Assembly (NCBI RefSeq): GCF_000740895.1
Contig: NC_025262.1
Location: forward strand, 1,046,001-1,110,000
Direction of reading: 5' to 3'
DNA length: 64,000 bases
Source of the DNA: Theileria orientalis strain Shintoku
Lineage: Eukaryota > Apicomplexa > Aconoidasida > Piroplasmida > Theileriidae
In this document: piece by piece, positions 41,891-52,825 of the stretch
Layout of the letters: each line of letters starts with the position of its first letter
How positions within the stretch are numbered: the stretch's first letter is position 1
The notes under the pieces: generated by a model
What the model was told of the DNA's origin: nothing
Databases searched by the model: none
The model's input: only the letters and a program-made list of their open reading frames with translations
Made by a program: the position numbers and the translations under genes

Positions 41891-43555
41891 ATGGAATATG
41901 TTGATAAGTCCTCTTTATGCTACCACTGCAAGGTTCACAAAACCGGAAGAATCTGTTTCAAGGACGACACAGTGCCATCTCCTAGGGAATCGGAGGATGC
42001 CAACGCCAATTCGTTCTTCAAAAGGTTAACTGAGCCCATACACGCCGCTTTCGTGAAGGCGATGGTCATGAAGACGATTACGGGGACTGCGATTGAGGAT
42101 TTCGTGGACTATTTCCGAAACCGCAAGATAGACCACAAGTTTGACATAGTGAACAAGAACAAATCGGAATTCGAGTACTCGAGTATTCCCGAGTACATTC
42201 GAAGGTGCGACCGGTGCCTGTGCTACTTCTCGAGTCAGGTCTCCTGCCACTGCGGCGGATGCCAGGAGGACCCCGAGAGCCACTACGTGATAATGATGCA
42301 CGGCATACTAGCGTCGCCGCTGATGATGACCGACTGCTGCAGGGTCCTCATCGAGCGGTACCCGCGGCTCTTCGTGTACTTCCCAGTCTGCGCCTGCGGG
42401 AAGACGCTGCACGGGACGGGCGTGGTTCTGAAGTTCCTGATCGACGAGCTGAGCACCCTATTCTCGAAGCTGCCTAGCCGCTTTAAAGTCAGCCTCGTGG
42501 GCCACTCGTTTGGGGGCATTCTGATGCGCTACTTCTTTTTGAATCACTTCAAGACGACCATGGCGGAGCGCCAGAGGGGGAGGCGCGGCAAGTCTGCCGA
42601 GAGGAGCATAACCTGGAAGAACCTGGTCTGCGTCGCGACGCCGCACGCGGGGATCTACGAGGACAACCGCGAGTTCCGGAAGCTCGTGAGCCTCATCGGC
42701 TCGAACACCATCAACGAGCTCGACAACGAGACTGTGGAGCTCCTCTTCCTCCTCAAGGACGAGGGCTTCGTGGGCGAGTTTGAGAGGTTCATCATTTACG
42801 GGAACATCTCCGGGGACATGATGGTCGCGCCCAGGACCTCGATCATTCTGCCCTACCACCTCTACTCCGATAAGGACCTGCATCGCATTCAGAAGCTGAT
42901 TCAGAAGTCGCCTGGGACGCCCAGGGAGATCAGCGAGCTCGACTTCCTGAGGGGAGCCGACTCCCAGTCTCCCCTGAATTCCGACGAGTTGGAGTCCAGC
43001 TCGGAGAGCGCCGATGCCGACTGCAAGGACAAGGACAGGGGCAGGGACAAGGACTGGGCCGACAGTGACAGCGAGGAGGCTGAGCTCCTGGACAGAGAGG
43101 CCGTCGCTTCCGAGCTCATGGCCAGGTTCTCCGAGATTGTTGAGCGGAAGATTGCCAACTCCAGGAGCCTCAAGTACATCCAGAACCTCATGCTATCTCC
43201 TCCCGATAGGCAGCGCAGCCTCGACGGCGCTGTCGGTTCCAAGCGCAAGAGGTGTGATCCCTCGGGGCACGGGATGTTCTCTCGGCATGACTTCGCGAAG
43301 TTCAACGACGTGATCTCCGAGATCGTCAGGGTCGCCGACGAGTCTCTTTTGAGGCGCCTAATGGCTGACAACTCCCTCTTTTACTTCGAGGTTCTTCTTT
43401 CCATCACTCACCGCCTTCCTTGCACCAAGTTTGCCGTGTACATTCCCCGGATTCACATGCCTCACAGGTCCATAATCACTCTGCACGCTCCTGTCACTCA
43501 CGAGTCATACACAGAGGAGGTTCTGACCCATATAACACACACTTTTTCATACTAG
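41891..43555 (+). CDS. DUF676-type serine lipase/esterase
   Basis: A single exon of 554 residues. The N-terminus has two Cys-rich groups (CYHCKVHKTGRIC, and CDRCLCYFSSQVSCHCGGC near residue 100), possibly metal-binding. The hydrolase core begins with IMMHGILASP; the nucleophile is in SLVGHSFGG near residue 205, followed by VCVATPHAG, as in DUF676/ROG1-like lipases. The acid and base are probably the Asp of the SGDMMVAPRTS block and a later His, but I cannot fix the His. A charged Asp/Lys/Glu/Ser-rich insert (about residues 360-400) splits the protein. There is no signal peptide. The 3' half is unusually G/C-rich for the window. Confidence 0.82.
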   Translation: MEYVDKSSLCYHCKVHKTGRICFKDDTVPSPRESEDANANSFFKRLTEPIHAAFVKAMVMKTITGTAIEDFVDYFRNRKIDHKFDIVNKNKSEFEYSSIPEYIRRCDRCLCYFSSQVSCHCGGCQEDPESHYVIMMHGILASPLMMTDCCRVLIERYPRLFVYFPVCACGKTLHGTGVVLKFLIDELSTLFSKLPSRFKVSLVGHSFGGILMRYFFLNHFKTTMAERQRGRRGKSAERSITWKNLVCVATPHAGIYEDNREFRKLVSLIGSNTINELDNETVELLFLLKDEGFVGEFERFIIYGNISGDMMVAPRTSIILPYHLYSDKDLHRIQKLIQKSPGTPREISELDFLRGADSQSPLNSDELESSSESADADCKDKDRGRDKDWADSDSEEAELLDREAVASELMARFSEIVERKIANSRSLKYIQNLMLSPPDRQRSLDGAVGSKRKRCDPSGHGMFSRHDFAKFNDVISEIVRVADESLLRRLMADNSLFYFEVLLSITHRLPCTKFAVYIPRIHMPHRSIITLHAPVTHESYTEEVLTHITHTFSY

Positions 43556-43700
43556 AATTGGCAGTCAATGTGTTTACGCCCATTCATATATCTTTGCCTA
43601 TCTAATTCATTTACTTTACACTTATCTTTGCCTAGCTAATTCGTTTTCACTAATACAATATTCGGTAACCAATTCGTGTACATACTATAACACTTATCAC

Positions 43701-43855
43701 ATGCATACACACTTGTACAATACTACTATAATCATCAGCTTATGCATACACACTTGTACAATACTACTATAATCATCAGCTTATGCATACACACTTGTAC
43801 AATACTACTATAATCGTCAGCTTATGCATACACACTTGTACAATAGTAGCATATT
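43701..43855. repeat. 41-nt tandem repeat downstream of the lipase
   Basis: A 41-nt unit starting atgcatacacacttgtacaa begins at 43701, 43742, 43783 and 43824. The first three are near-identical; the fourth is cut short. It lies between convergent stops (the rest of 43556-43889 shows no gene). There are no spacers, so it is a minisatellite and not a CRISPR array. Confidence 0.9.
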
Positions 43856-43889
43856 CCGTTACTAATGTGTATCTTATTAGTCACATAAA

Positions 43890-46326
43890 TTATTCTTCGG
43901 GCCTGTAGCGTTCCATAAACTTCTTCAAAAGGACCGTCGTCGAGTAACTGAGGGTTCCTAGGTCCTCCTGGTTACTGAAGTCTTCGACTCCCTTCTGGAA
44001 CAGAGACCTGAGGTTGTTAGCCAATTCCTTTCCGAGCTCCACTCCCATTTGGTCAAATGAGTTAATATCCCATAGGAACCCTAATGAATGATTAGTCTTG
44101 TGCTATATAACCTAGCATACTCATTACCTAACTCTAACGTTATCAAGGAGCGATAACAATTAAGCATTATTAAAATTTTCTTACCTTGAACTGCTGTTCT
44201 GTGTTCATACAGAGATATTAGTTGGCCTACTGAGTAGGGTGTAAGTTCGTCAAAGAGCAGCAACAGTGATGGTCTGTTGCCGTTGGACATTTTGAACCTT
44301 GCCATTTTTTCATCCACGCCCTTACTGGTCATGACTCCTGGGCTTTTTCCAAATGCGAGACCGTCCAACTGTCCGAACAAATTGCATATTAGTTCGACAT
44401 GATGATTTACACGACTCTGAATATACAAATTAGCTTGTGGCATACGATACTTGTAAATAATGTGTCACTATCTTCACTGCTGGTTGCGTGTAAATATTAA
44501 ATGCTATTAATACATTACAAGTACAGTAGGTATTACATTTATAATTTCTACCAAATTTAACTATATAATATTATTCAGTCAAAAGCACTTACGAATAGTT
44601 TATTGTCATTGTTATGTGAGTTAATGATTCCGATGAACTCGCATGGCACTGTGCGGCCTTGGTGTAACATTTGATAGAAACTACAAATTATCATTAGCAT
44701 TTACAGATGATTGTTTAAGTCAATGGTGCAATTGTATAAAATATCTTTTACAGTTTGTTATTTATTCCTGTATTATAATCACAGGTAATGTTAATGTCTA
44801 TTATGTACCTGTGCTGTCCATTGGTTCCACATTCGCCGAAGTATATTTCAGACGTTTCGTAAGTTAGGACTTCTGAAGAGTTGGATACTGACTTTCCGTT
44901 ACTCTCCATGATTAACTGCTGTGCGTACTGGGGGAACTTTGATAAATCGTGACTGTAGGGGAGTAGAGCCACTACGTTATAACCCAGGATGGTTGAGTTA
45001 TAAAATGACGTCAAGGCCATCAAGAAGGGCAAGTTATTCTCGACGGGCTCGTTTTTAAAGTGGAGATCCATGTCTCTGCATCCCCTCAAAAACAATTCTA
45101 CCATGTCGTACCCGAACATTAGACTCAGTGGTACCAGTCCCACCGAGCTACAAACACTAAATCTTCCTCCCTGAACAGCATTGGTTAGTCTCTTGTAAAT
45201 CGGTAGCATTAAATTTATATCATTAATATAGCAACATTACGTTTTCGATATACATATCAATTTAAAATGTCAATATCTGTAATTAACCAAAAACATCTGC
45301 CCACAATAACTAACTTCATTATTCTAGGATATCTGGCTAATACAACTCAATATTTATGTATGTAACTTACAACCCATTCCCAGAAAGGAAAAATTCGGGA
45401 TTCATCGATGCCGAATTCCGACGCCAACTTCACATTGGTGCTAATAGCACACAGGTGGTTTCCTGAACGCGGTTATACGGGGCCTATCTACGTGCGCTCC
45501 TCTACCTACGTCCTGGGACGCCCACTTACCTACTAATTCGGGTTTTTCGATGTTGTCCGTGAGCCACTTCCTAACCGAGTACCCGTTCTTAATAGTTTCC
45601 ATTGTTGAAAAGGTTTTACTGGTCACGATGGCCTAGGGGAACGTCAGATTATCTGTTATTTTAATCGAGACTTACCATTGTCCTGTTTGGATCCAATTCC
45701 GATGTAACTGATCTCAGAGAGGCGGGATCGATGTTTGAAAGGAATCTGACCTTCATATTCTTGCTTGATTCTCGCGCGGGAGGGTATCCCATAAACGCCT
45801 CTGTGGTAAACAAGGATCCTAGGAATGAGCCGCCGATTCCTATGCACAGAAAACTGTCGAATGGTTTTCCATCTGACGCTACAATTTTGCCAGATCTAAC
45901 GTCCTCCGAGAACTGCTTGATCTGGTCCAGTACGTGGTGGACATCCCGCGTGACGTTCTGTCCGTCGAGATGAAATTCCTCATCTCTGGGCAACCTTAGG
46001 GCCGTATGCAGGACTGGTCTGTGTTCTGAGGAGTTTAAGACGTCTCCTGTGAACAGGCCCATTGATTTCTCCTTAATTTTGAGTTCGTTACATAGCGACA
46101 CTAACAAATCGAAAGATTCCAAAGTTAATAGCTCTCTAGACAAGTCCAGAGTCACGCCTACATGAATTTATATGTCGGGATCTGATTTACCTCCATAAGT
46201 CTTAATAAGCTTATCACATCTGTCGTGATCGGCTAACAGTGTTGTTAGGCTTTGGTTTTTTAACTCTGTTTTTAGTGACAACAATGTTTTATATGATTTA
46301 CAGGTTTCCAATTTTAGGGGACTCAT
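43890..46326 (-). CDS. GPI: Glucose-6-phosphate isomerase (about 8 exons)
   Basis: Interconverts glucose-6-phosphate and fructose-6-phosphate in glycolysis. ATG 46326 to TAA 43890. Exon 2 (about 45676-46166) holds the sugar-phosphate loop CIGIGGSFLGSLF. The next exons give TSKTFSTMETIKNG, the first signature FPFWEWVGGRFSVCSSVG (split by an intron) and the second, GECGTNGQHR|FYQMLHQG, which contains the catalytic Glu region. An exon with VNHHVELIC and KGVDE follows, and the last codes for FLWDINSFDQMGVELGK. All catalytic blocks are intact. No leader peptide, so a cytosolic enzyme is expected. Introns range from about 30 to 180 nt. Exact borders of the small exons around 44600-44640 are approximate. 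Confidence 0.93.
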
Positions 46327-46863
46327 TTTTTGATATTTATACACAATTTTATTAGACTATACAACTGATCACTTATGATTCCATTCGAAGTTGGGTGTTC
46401 TGAAATCATATTTTTTCGAAATATACCACACAATATATATGTTTATTGAAAGCAATTTAAATTATTTATTTGTTGTTTTATGATATAAAATATTGATTTA
46501 CATTGAATGATTATATTATAAATAGAAATAACGTGTTGGCTAAGATCTAAAATCTCAGATCTATCATAAATATATTATATATGTGTATGAGAATTAGTGG
46601 CTTTCAGATTTATGACGTTTTGAATTTAAGTATGTGCTTATAGCTGAGTTATAGTTGACGTATATGCTAGAAGGTCTGTTCTCCTCCAAATGATACAAAT
46701 TTTGATCTGGTTTTTTAATAAATATACAAATAGTCCACTTTCAATTTTAAGTTCAATAAAATAATTTTGAATTGGCTATACTAGACAATATTTGTCAAAT
46801 TTTTAAAATTTCGACCCCATTGTGTATACGACTTATAGAAACTTAATTTCCGTCACATCTCCC
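46327..46863. other. A/T-rich divergent spacer
   Basis: 537 nt between glucose-6-phosphate isomerase and the secreted protein. It contains runs of A/T and alternating TA. No gene or RNA was recognised. Confidence 0.55.
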
Positions 46864-47589
46864 ATGTATTTTTGTAAAATATTTGCTTTATTCCTATATA
46901 TATCAGTTCCTCTTTTTACTGTTGAGTGCGTGGGCACAAATAGCCACGGCGGGTCAGGAAATGGACGAGGCACTGGAGGCGGTGCCGGCACAACTAAACA
47001 GGCCAGTGGTGGCTCTGCAAATCTGTCTGGCACTTCAACGTCTGAAGGCGGTACTAGTGAAGGTGCTTCTGGGGACGGATCTGGAACACCCGCTAGGAAA
47101 CAAGTCCCTGAATCCCCTCTCGACCTGAGTGCTTTGAGTTCAACCCCCGATAATGGGTTTTTTCACGAATACAATCTTGACGACTGGAAAATTAAGTGGT
47201 ACAGAAGCTTTGTCGGCAAAAATTTCAATAAACTTAAACTGGGAAACACAGATTTGTGGCCGGAAGAGGTCACTAAACAGTCCATTTTCGAGTTGCTCGT
47301 TTTCAATAAAGGCGAGAAGTACCTAATTGCTGTAACAGCATTGAAGCCCGAAGGATATCTCAGCACCCAATTCGTCCACTACCAACCAAATGCTAGCGAT
47401 CCATCCAATTCTAAGTCTGAAATGTTGCAAGCAGAGGAATTTTACACAAAATTCCAGCAGAACCTAGACAGTAAATTCGTCGAGCCCTTCCCGGATAGAC
47501 TTCCTAAAGACGTCGTCTACCAGAAATTTAGGTGCGTCAAGGCCAAATCGTCCAATCCTAGTGCTGGACCGGATCTAGACATTGTATAA
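46864..47589 (+). CDS. Secreted protein with possible single FAINT-like domain
   Basis: I start at the first ATG, 46864, giving 241 residues; an upstream open stretch lacks an ATG. The start MYFCKIFALFLYISVPLF ending near TVECVG is a clear signal peptide. A low-complexity Gly/Ser/Thr linker follows (about residues 25-75), then a globular part. The block DDWKIKWYRSFVGKNF, then LWPEEVTKQSIFELLVFNKGE, has the Trp, charged and beta-rich pattern of the FAINT (DUF529) domain common in secreted Theileria proteins. That match is tentative. No membrane anchor or GPI signal is seen at the C-terminus. It converges on TSR2 (49 nt apart). Confidence 0.72.
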   Translation: MYFCKIFALFLYISVPLFTVECVGTNSHGGSGNGRGTGGGAGTTKQASGGSANLSGTSTSEGGTSEGASGDGSGTPARKQVPESPLDLSALSSTPDNGFFHEYNLDDWKIKWYRSFVGKNFNKLKLGNTDLWPEEVTKQSIFELLVFNKGEKYLIAVTALKPEGYLSTQFVHYQPNASDPSNSKSEMLQAEEFYTKFQQNLDSKFVEPFPDRLPKDVVYQKFRCVKAKSSNPSAGPDLDIV

Positions 47590-47638
47590 CGTGTACAGTA
47601 GACTTAATGTTTTACTTGAGTATCCGTGTTACACTATG

Positions 47639-48333
47639 TTACAGTACAGTGGTCCACCCATCCTCGTCGGTCACGTTCTTGGAACCTAAGTGTGTTATAA
47701 ATGTGGCCTGCAAACCTCGGGATTTTGGCTTGGGAGTGTCTTCCTCCTCGGAACTCGTCTCTGAGAAGAGCTGTGTGAGCGTAAACGTACCGTGTGCAGC
47801 GACGGAGGGGTTTGACGACTTCTGCAGGTTCGCAATCAGCTCGTTCGCGAACGAAAAGTCGTTGTTCGAGCACGTTTGGTGGAGCTTGACGAGAATCGAC
47901 GCTATTTCAACCTGAAAACGGGTGATCAACCACAGGTGGTACCTCACTGCCGTCCTCGAGATTTACGCTGAAGTATTCGTCCAGTTTAACTATTAAAATG
48001 TCCTCAATTTCATCAGCATATAACTCTTTTGCTGCAAATTAGTTAATTTGGGCCAATATGTGACTAATATACAGAGGAATCTCAGTATGTATGTGGCATG
48101 GTGGCGAACACATAACAATATTGCAGATTGCGTACCTTTTAGGCAATATTCTATTACGTTTCGAACCAGCAGTTCCTTTTTTGATAAACTGTCATCTCCT
48201 CCCCAATTGTTATCCACTGCTAGGTTCAGGGCAGTCCTAAATGTAAATTAGGCGAATTTCGGGGTGAGAAGACCAACCAGCAGTCAAAAACCTTTTCGCA
48301 GGCCTTACAAAATACTTCCTTGGTGTTATCCAT
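47639..48333 (-). CDS. TSR2: TSR2-like pre-rRNA processing protein (4 exons)
   Basis: Exons 48278-48333, 48136-48236, 47943-48031 and 47639-47911 give 172 residues. In yeast Tsr2 is the chaperone that delivers ribosomal protein eS26 to pre-40S particles. The family core is evident: WTALNLAVDNNWGG, the helix LLVRNVIEYCL, then ELYADEIEDILIVKLDEYF and an acidic tail that ends with the conserved DEDGWTTV motif. A Ser/Glu-rich segment with EEEDTPKPKS precedes the tail. Three introns of 31-104 nt, all with GT...AG ends. There is no signal peptide, in line with a nuclear or cytosolic protein. Confidence 0.85.
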
Positions 48334-48422
48334 ATTTTAATTGCGATACTGTGTGAAAGTTTTAAATAAATACCACGTACATCCAAGTTGGGTACTACAT
48401 TACTTTGCAGGGGCGTTGACTT

Positions 48423-50092
48423 CTAAGTTTCCCCTCTGGGCTTTGGGCGATAGCTGTGTCGAAAGTATACCACCTTGGTGTAGTCTTCCAGCACCATACC
48501 TGAGAAATTAAGTGTTTCTGTGGACTTACATATGAGAATCAGTACGATGATCTGAGGCCCGAAGAAGTAGTTCGGGTTTGCCATGTACCTCCCTATCCAG
48601 GAGGCGTACGAGAACACTGTGATGATCAGGAGCGCCAGAATCGTGTGCATCTGCGTGTGTGTCATGTGCTTGTCCACCTACTATCTTCGAGAACGGCTGC
48701 GTCCTCTGCAGAATCTGATAATTCACAGTTAAAAGGATCAGGATGAATGTAATCCCCAGTATCGACATCTGAGGCTGAGTCAGTATGCACAGGCACGTCA
48801 TTATCATTAAGTAGTCGAACGGGTACTTCCTCAATCCAATCAGCAGTGGCAGCGGGAATACAAATCCGATAAACTAAATTGTCGTTATTGACGTTACTAC
48901 TCCACTTCTGCTTATCTATCCGCCATCTATCTATCTATCTATCCATCCATCAAACATCGATCTATCTATCTCTTCTTCTACGGGGGCACTTACGTGGTTC
49001 TTCAGCAATGTTCCCTTCACGAACTCCACTGGAAGCTAAGGCACGTTATCAACATTTCACTAACCAGTTCATTCAAATACCAGCTGAATGAGAAGTCTAT
49101 TGATGGGTTCGAGTCCAATAGTCTGTACGGGTTTTCCAATTCTGGCTAAAGCAGCTTTAAAATTGTATAAACTGACTGTAAGCTTAAATCTGAAGAAGTT
49201 TAGGACCACCAGGACGAACGTGATCGACAGAACAAACTCCTTCATTATCGCTATAAACTCGTCCCTCCTTATTGACCTATCCGACAGCTTCACCTTGTGG
49301 AAGCTCCGGATGTAAATTATTGGGAACATGAGCGATAGGAAGTTGTGTGACGAGTTAAGTACAAAGAATACAAATATCAGGTCACACATCCACGATGGGA
49401 ACCTGAAGTTCAACAAACGGTTTCCAAAGACCTTCAAGTACTCCTTGTCCTTCACGGAATACTTACTCTTATTTGAAAACACGCTAGAATACACTGAGAA
49501 CAGCAGCAGAAAGTATTTATATCCGTCCGGATTCGTGGCATAGTTATAAAATACCTACACATTTTCGTTATTTTGTCTATAATTTGTGTTTCGCGCGTTT
49601 CAACCGCACTTTCTACTTACACTTGCTGGGTTTAACAAATATAATGCGAAAATTGTCAGTGAAAGTGACCTCGAGTGCTTTACCTGAAAGAATCACGTTA
49701 GCGTTGCAACTTACTGAAACTGTTCCGAAAATTTTAATATTATGTTCATCGACTCTTTTGTACGATTCTAGTAAGTTTTTTACTATTCTGAATATGAAAA
49801 ATGCTGCCACTACGTCAAATATGAAAATGAATATTGTCATTAGAAATTTAACCGATATGTTAGGGTACATAAACTTAAGTCTTTTTATTATATAGTAATA
49901 AAATGGCCTTGAGCGCATATACGATTTATAATTTGAGCTTCTGCACAGCTCTATGTACTCGTAAATATCGAACACGTTCTTCGATATTATATACGGCACG
50001 TGTACCTTCAGCAAATACAGCAGTATGAGTGTTAGGGCTCTCAATACCACTATAAGTGCCGAGTACATAATGATCGCGTATGTACTCGCCAT
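48423..50092 (-). CDS. PIGU: PIG-U-like subunit of GPI transamidase (about 7 exons)
   Basis: Attaches GPI anchors to proteins in the ER, as part of the transamidase. The membrane-rich protein fits PIG-U in order: an N-terminal helix (MASTYAIIMYSALIVVLRAL), a segment with SRPFYYYIIKRL, a central FFRFKLTPELE region, LPLLIGLRKYPFDYL (PIG-U has a PLAIKLKEHP counterpart) and a final helix pair with ANPNYFFGPQIIVLILI. Ten or more hydrophobic stretches are visible. I chose the ATG at 50092; the frame is open up to 50206, which would overlap the upstream gene's stop. Exons: about 49623-50092, 49190-49559, 49072-49158 and smaller ones down to 48423. Borders are approximate. Confidence 0.78.
48908..48975. 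repeat. ATCT microsatellite in a PIG-U intron
   Basis: Runs of (atct)n and (atcc)n occur between 48915 and 48973 in the intron that ends near 48875. Too short and imperfect to code for anything. Confidence 0.85.
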
Positions 50093-50198
50093 GGGTTTAA
50101 CAAATATAAAGTGGATAGATGCGATAGTGACTACACAGGTTAGGTAGTGGAATCTTATGTGGCAGTGGTAGCAATATATGCGTATATGGTCAAAACAT

Positions 50199-51196
50199 TT
50201 ACACATTGTCGGACATTATCAGTTCTACTGAAATTCCCTTTGTGATACACTTCACGTAGTGTACTATGAAGTCTGCGACGAGCAATACCTGCACAAACTG
50301 AGTGAATATTACCCAGTGGCCCACAAAGGGTTTTATTATGTTTCCCTTAGAGTTCAGTTCGGTGTACGTCGAGAGCCAAAACACAAAGGATAACACCTTT
50401 GACAACGATTGAGCGGCAGTAAAGTGTGCCAGTGCCGGGACGACCCTATCCTACGAGTGTTTGAGAATGGAGTCAACTTACTGATTTTTGAAACATTAAA
50501 AGTTGTGGTAGAACGCACACCGTCTCCACATATAGTGCGAACGCCCAGCAGACATCCGTGAGGAAGAAACGATTGAGTGATGGGTGTACAAATAACGCCA
50601 GTACGAAGCATGGTATCAAAATTAAACTGCATTTTAGTTTGTCATTATCCTTTTCATAGGTATCCCCGAACTTAAATTTGCACGCGTACGCTATGTAGCC
50701 TGCGAATACAAGACAGAGTATCTCAGACAGCTGGTAGAGATAGTCTCCCGATGAGTCGGTCGGTAAATACCTAAAAACGGTTATGAAGCCAGTACTGATT
50801 GAACAATTAAATATTTATATCATTTCATAAGTATTTATGTGTATATTCTTATCTGAATGAACCATACCCCTGGTGTATCAATATTGATATGAGCCTTGCG
50901 AAAAATACAAATACGTATGATAAAGTGGTTTGAAGCGAGATTCCTTTTGAACTTCTAGCGCTCTCGACGCAGAACACTAAAATTAAAAATGACAAAAAGC
51001 TCACAAGTGACGAAAGCGTCAGAAGAAAGGAGAAACCTCCACTTGAGATAAAGGTGTATACTATTAGAAGGGCGAAAAGAAAGGATAAGTAGATAATAAC
51101 GTGAACTTTATTCTCCCTTAGAAGTTTTTTGGCTCTTTCCCTAAAGCTTCTGGAGAAAAACCTCTCAAAATTCGGCAAATTCCTTAACTTATCCAT
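50199..51196 (-). CDS. ERD2: ERD2-type KDEL receptor (3 exons)
   Basis: Retrieves ER proteins with a C-terminal KDEL-like signal from the Golgi. Exons 50868-51196, 50482-50770 and 50199-50450 give 289 residues. Family motifs: KGISLQTTLSYVFVF, then YLYQLSEILCL, HPSLNRFFLTDVCWAFALYVE followed by VCVLPQLLMFQK, and HFTAAQSLSKVLSFVFW. Around seven hydrophobic segments are predicted. Compared with standard ERD2 (about 210-220 residues) there is an N-terminal extension of about 60 residues with a basic start (RNLPNFERFFSRSFRERAKK) and two extra hydrophobic stretches. Introns are 97 and 31 nt. Confidence 0.9.
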
Positions 51197-51487
51197 CTGA
51201 TTACAATAATCTAAAACGGGTTTACAAATTAATTTTTTTATAAGCGCTCTGCCTTAATTTACATATTAATTTACTAAGACTGATATTTGTTTTATTTGGT
51301 ACTAATACATCGGTTTGGGTAGTGATCTGCACTAAAGTTCCCACAATCGGCTATACTACAGTTGTAAGTATAAATCTACAGGATCTCCGGTAAAATGTAT
51401 TTATACACGACAGTCGGTGATAGTTAAGTATTAAAAATGTAAAAAATATTATTGGTGTGGAAGACGCGATTCTGCGGAAATTTAGAA

Positions 51488-52825
51488 TCATGTGATGAAA
51501 ATTTTCTTAAAGTCCGAAATGTGTATCGTTTTGTTGGTTTTGGGGCATATTATGTAGTCGTCATTGTTGTTGTTGCGATTCAGGAACTTGAGGGCGTTCT
51601 TTGAAATGACGTACCCGTCCGGCGAGGCCAGCGGCGGGTTTGAGTAGTCCATTATTGTCCCCGTGATTGGGCATATCAAGATCGACTGGAGTTTGTGCAG
51701 CGTCGGGATCCGCTCCACGTACGTTGACCACTCCGGGAGGCACGCTGGGCATGTCGGATTCTTGTAATCTCGGCAGCCCTTCGACTTGATTGCGCTGAAG
51801 CCCGCCTGTATCAGGTCCTCCAGAATAGCCTTTTCTCTGAATCCGTATATTTTTGAGATCGCCTTGCTGAACTCCTGGTTTATTTTGTTCCATCTCTCCT
51901 CGCTCATGAGGTAGCTGTATCTTTTGTCCATTATTTCCGCTGTGTTTGCTCCTCCGGCCGACGACCCCTGTGTGTTCGTGTTGTTTGGTGCACCGTTTTG
52001 CTTATCTCCCTCTCCCAGGTCCTCTTTCGTGTAAAAGATTGCTGCAGTGATTATTTTTCTTGCGTCTGGGCACTTTTCCAGCACGTCGTTCGTCACGAAT
52101 TGGTTTATAGTCTCCAGTACTTGGCTCAGCGTCCCTGACTTGAGCATCGAGATGATCTTCTGCAGCCTCAGTTCATACAGCAGCGTCGAGTTGATTTTTG
52201 CCAGGCTGTTTCTGTTTTCTTCTGCCCAGACCAGTGCTGAGTTCAGGTCGTGTTTTTCCAAGTCGCTGATGATCTTATTGCAATTTAGGTGCACGTCGAC
52301 GTCCACGAACTTTTCAATGTTCTCCTCCTCCACGAATATTTCCAGCGTGTTATTGAACGACTTCCTCGAGAGGTACTCCGCCAGAATCCACGACACTCGC
52401 TTCCTGTACGTATCAAATGTGAAATTTGAGCTTATTTGATTAATATACAGATCTGGTTCATTTTTTAGTTCATTCAGTCTCGTGTACAAGTTAACCATTT
52501 GGCACTCCATATCGTGGTCTATCTTCTTTATTTGCCCCTTAATCTCCTGCAAACGTTCCAGGGCCCTTAAGATCTTCTCCTTTAACAGTGTTTTGTCTTC
52601 TATGTTTACTATTTTCTTTATCAAATACGTTGTTACTATCAGCAACTTTTTTTCCAACAAATACTCTATGTCTTTGATATTAGAAGACAAGAGCTCATAA
52701 GGCACGGACACTAAAGAACGGTCCACAATGTTCACTGTCTCACCGATTCTATTTGGTGGATTTTCCAAGTTTGTTTTTGCCAAGTTTTGCTCCGGCTTAT
52801 TTTGCGGCTTATCCTGACCGTCCAT
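51488..52825 (-). CDS. MAEA: MAEA/Fyv10-like E3 ubiquitin ligase subunit (GID/CTLH complex)
   Basis: A single exon of 445 residues; human MAEA has 396. The N-terminus is helical (YLLEKKLLIVTTYL, then a charged coiled coil). The CTLH region follows (KIISDLEKHDLNSALVWAEEN) with the CRA part (LEKCPDARKIITAA). The C-terminus has the degenerate RING typical of the family: ILICPITGTIMDYSNPPLASPDGYV, with the ICPKTNKTIH pair and a closing FKKIFIT. An insert rich in Gly, Asn and Ser (about residues 275-290) sits in the middle. In yeast the complex degrades gluconeogenic enzymes; the targets here are unknown. No membrane segment. It shares its direction with the ERD2 gene (291 nt apart). Confidence 0.88.
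   Translation of the reverse strand: MDGQDKPQNKPEQNLAKTNLENPPNRIGETVNIVDRSLVSVPYELLSSNIKDIEYLLEKKLLIVTTYLIKKIVNIEDKTLLKEKILRALERLQEIKGQIKKIDHDMECQMVNLYTRLNELKNEPDLYINQISSNFTFDTYRKRVSWILAEYLSRKSFNNTLEIFVEEENIEKFVDVDVHLNCNKIISDLEKHDLNSALVWAEENRNSLAKINSTLLYELRLQKIISMLKSGTLSQVLETINQFVTNDVLEKCPDARKIITAAIFYTKEDLGEGDKQNGAPNNTNTQGSSAGGANTAEIMDKRYSYLMSEERWNKINQEFSKAISKIYGFREKAILEDLIQAGFSAIKSKGCRDYKNPTCPACLPEWSTYVERIPTLHKLQSILICPITGTIMDYSNPPLASPDGYVISKNALKFLNRNNNNDDYIICPKTNKTIHISDFKKIFIT

Noticed and set aside
43701..43855. CRISPR-like array
   Set aside because: Units are directly adjacent without unique spacers and the genome is eukaryotic.
46822..46863. Start of the secreted protein at 46822
   Set aside because: The codon is GTG; the first ATG, at 46864, gives a clean signal peptide.
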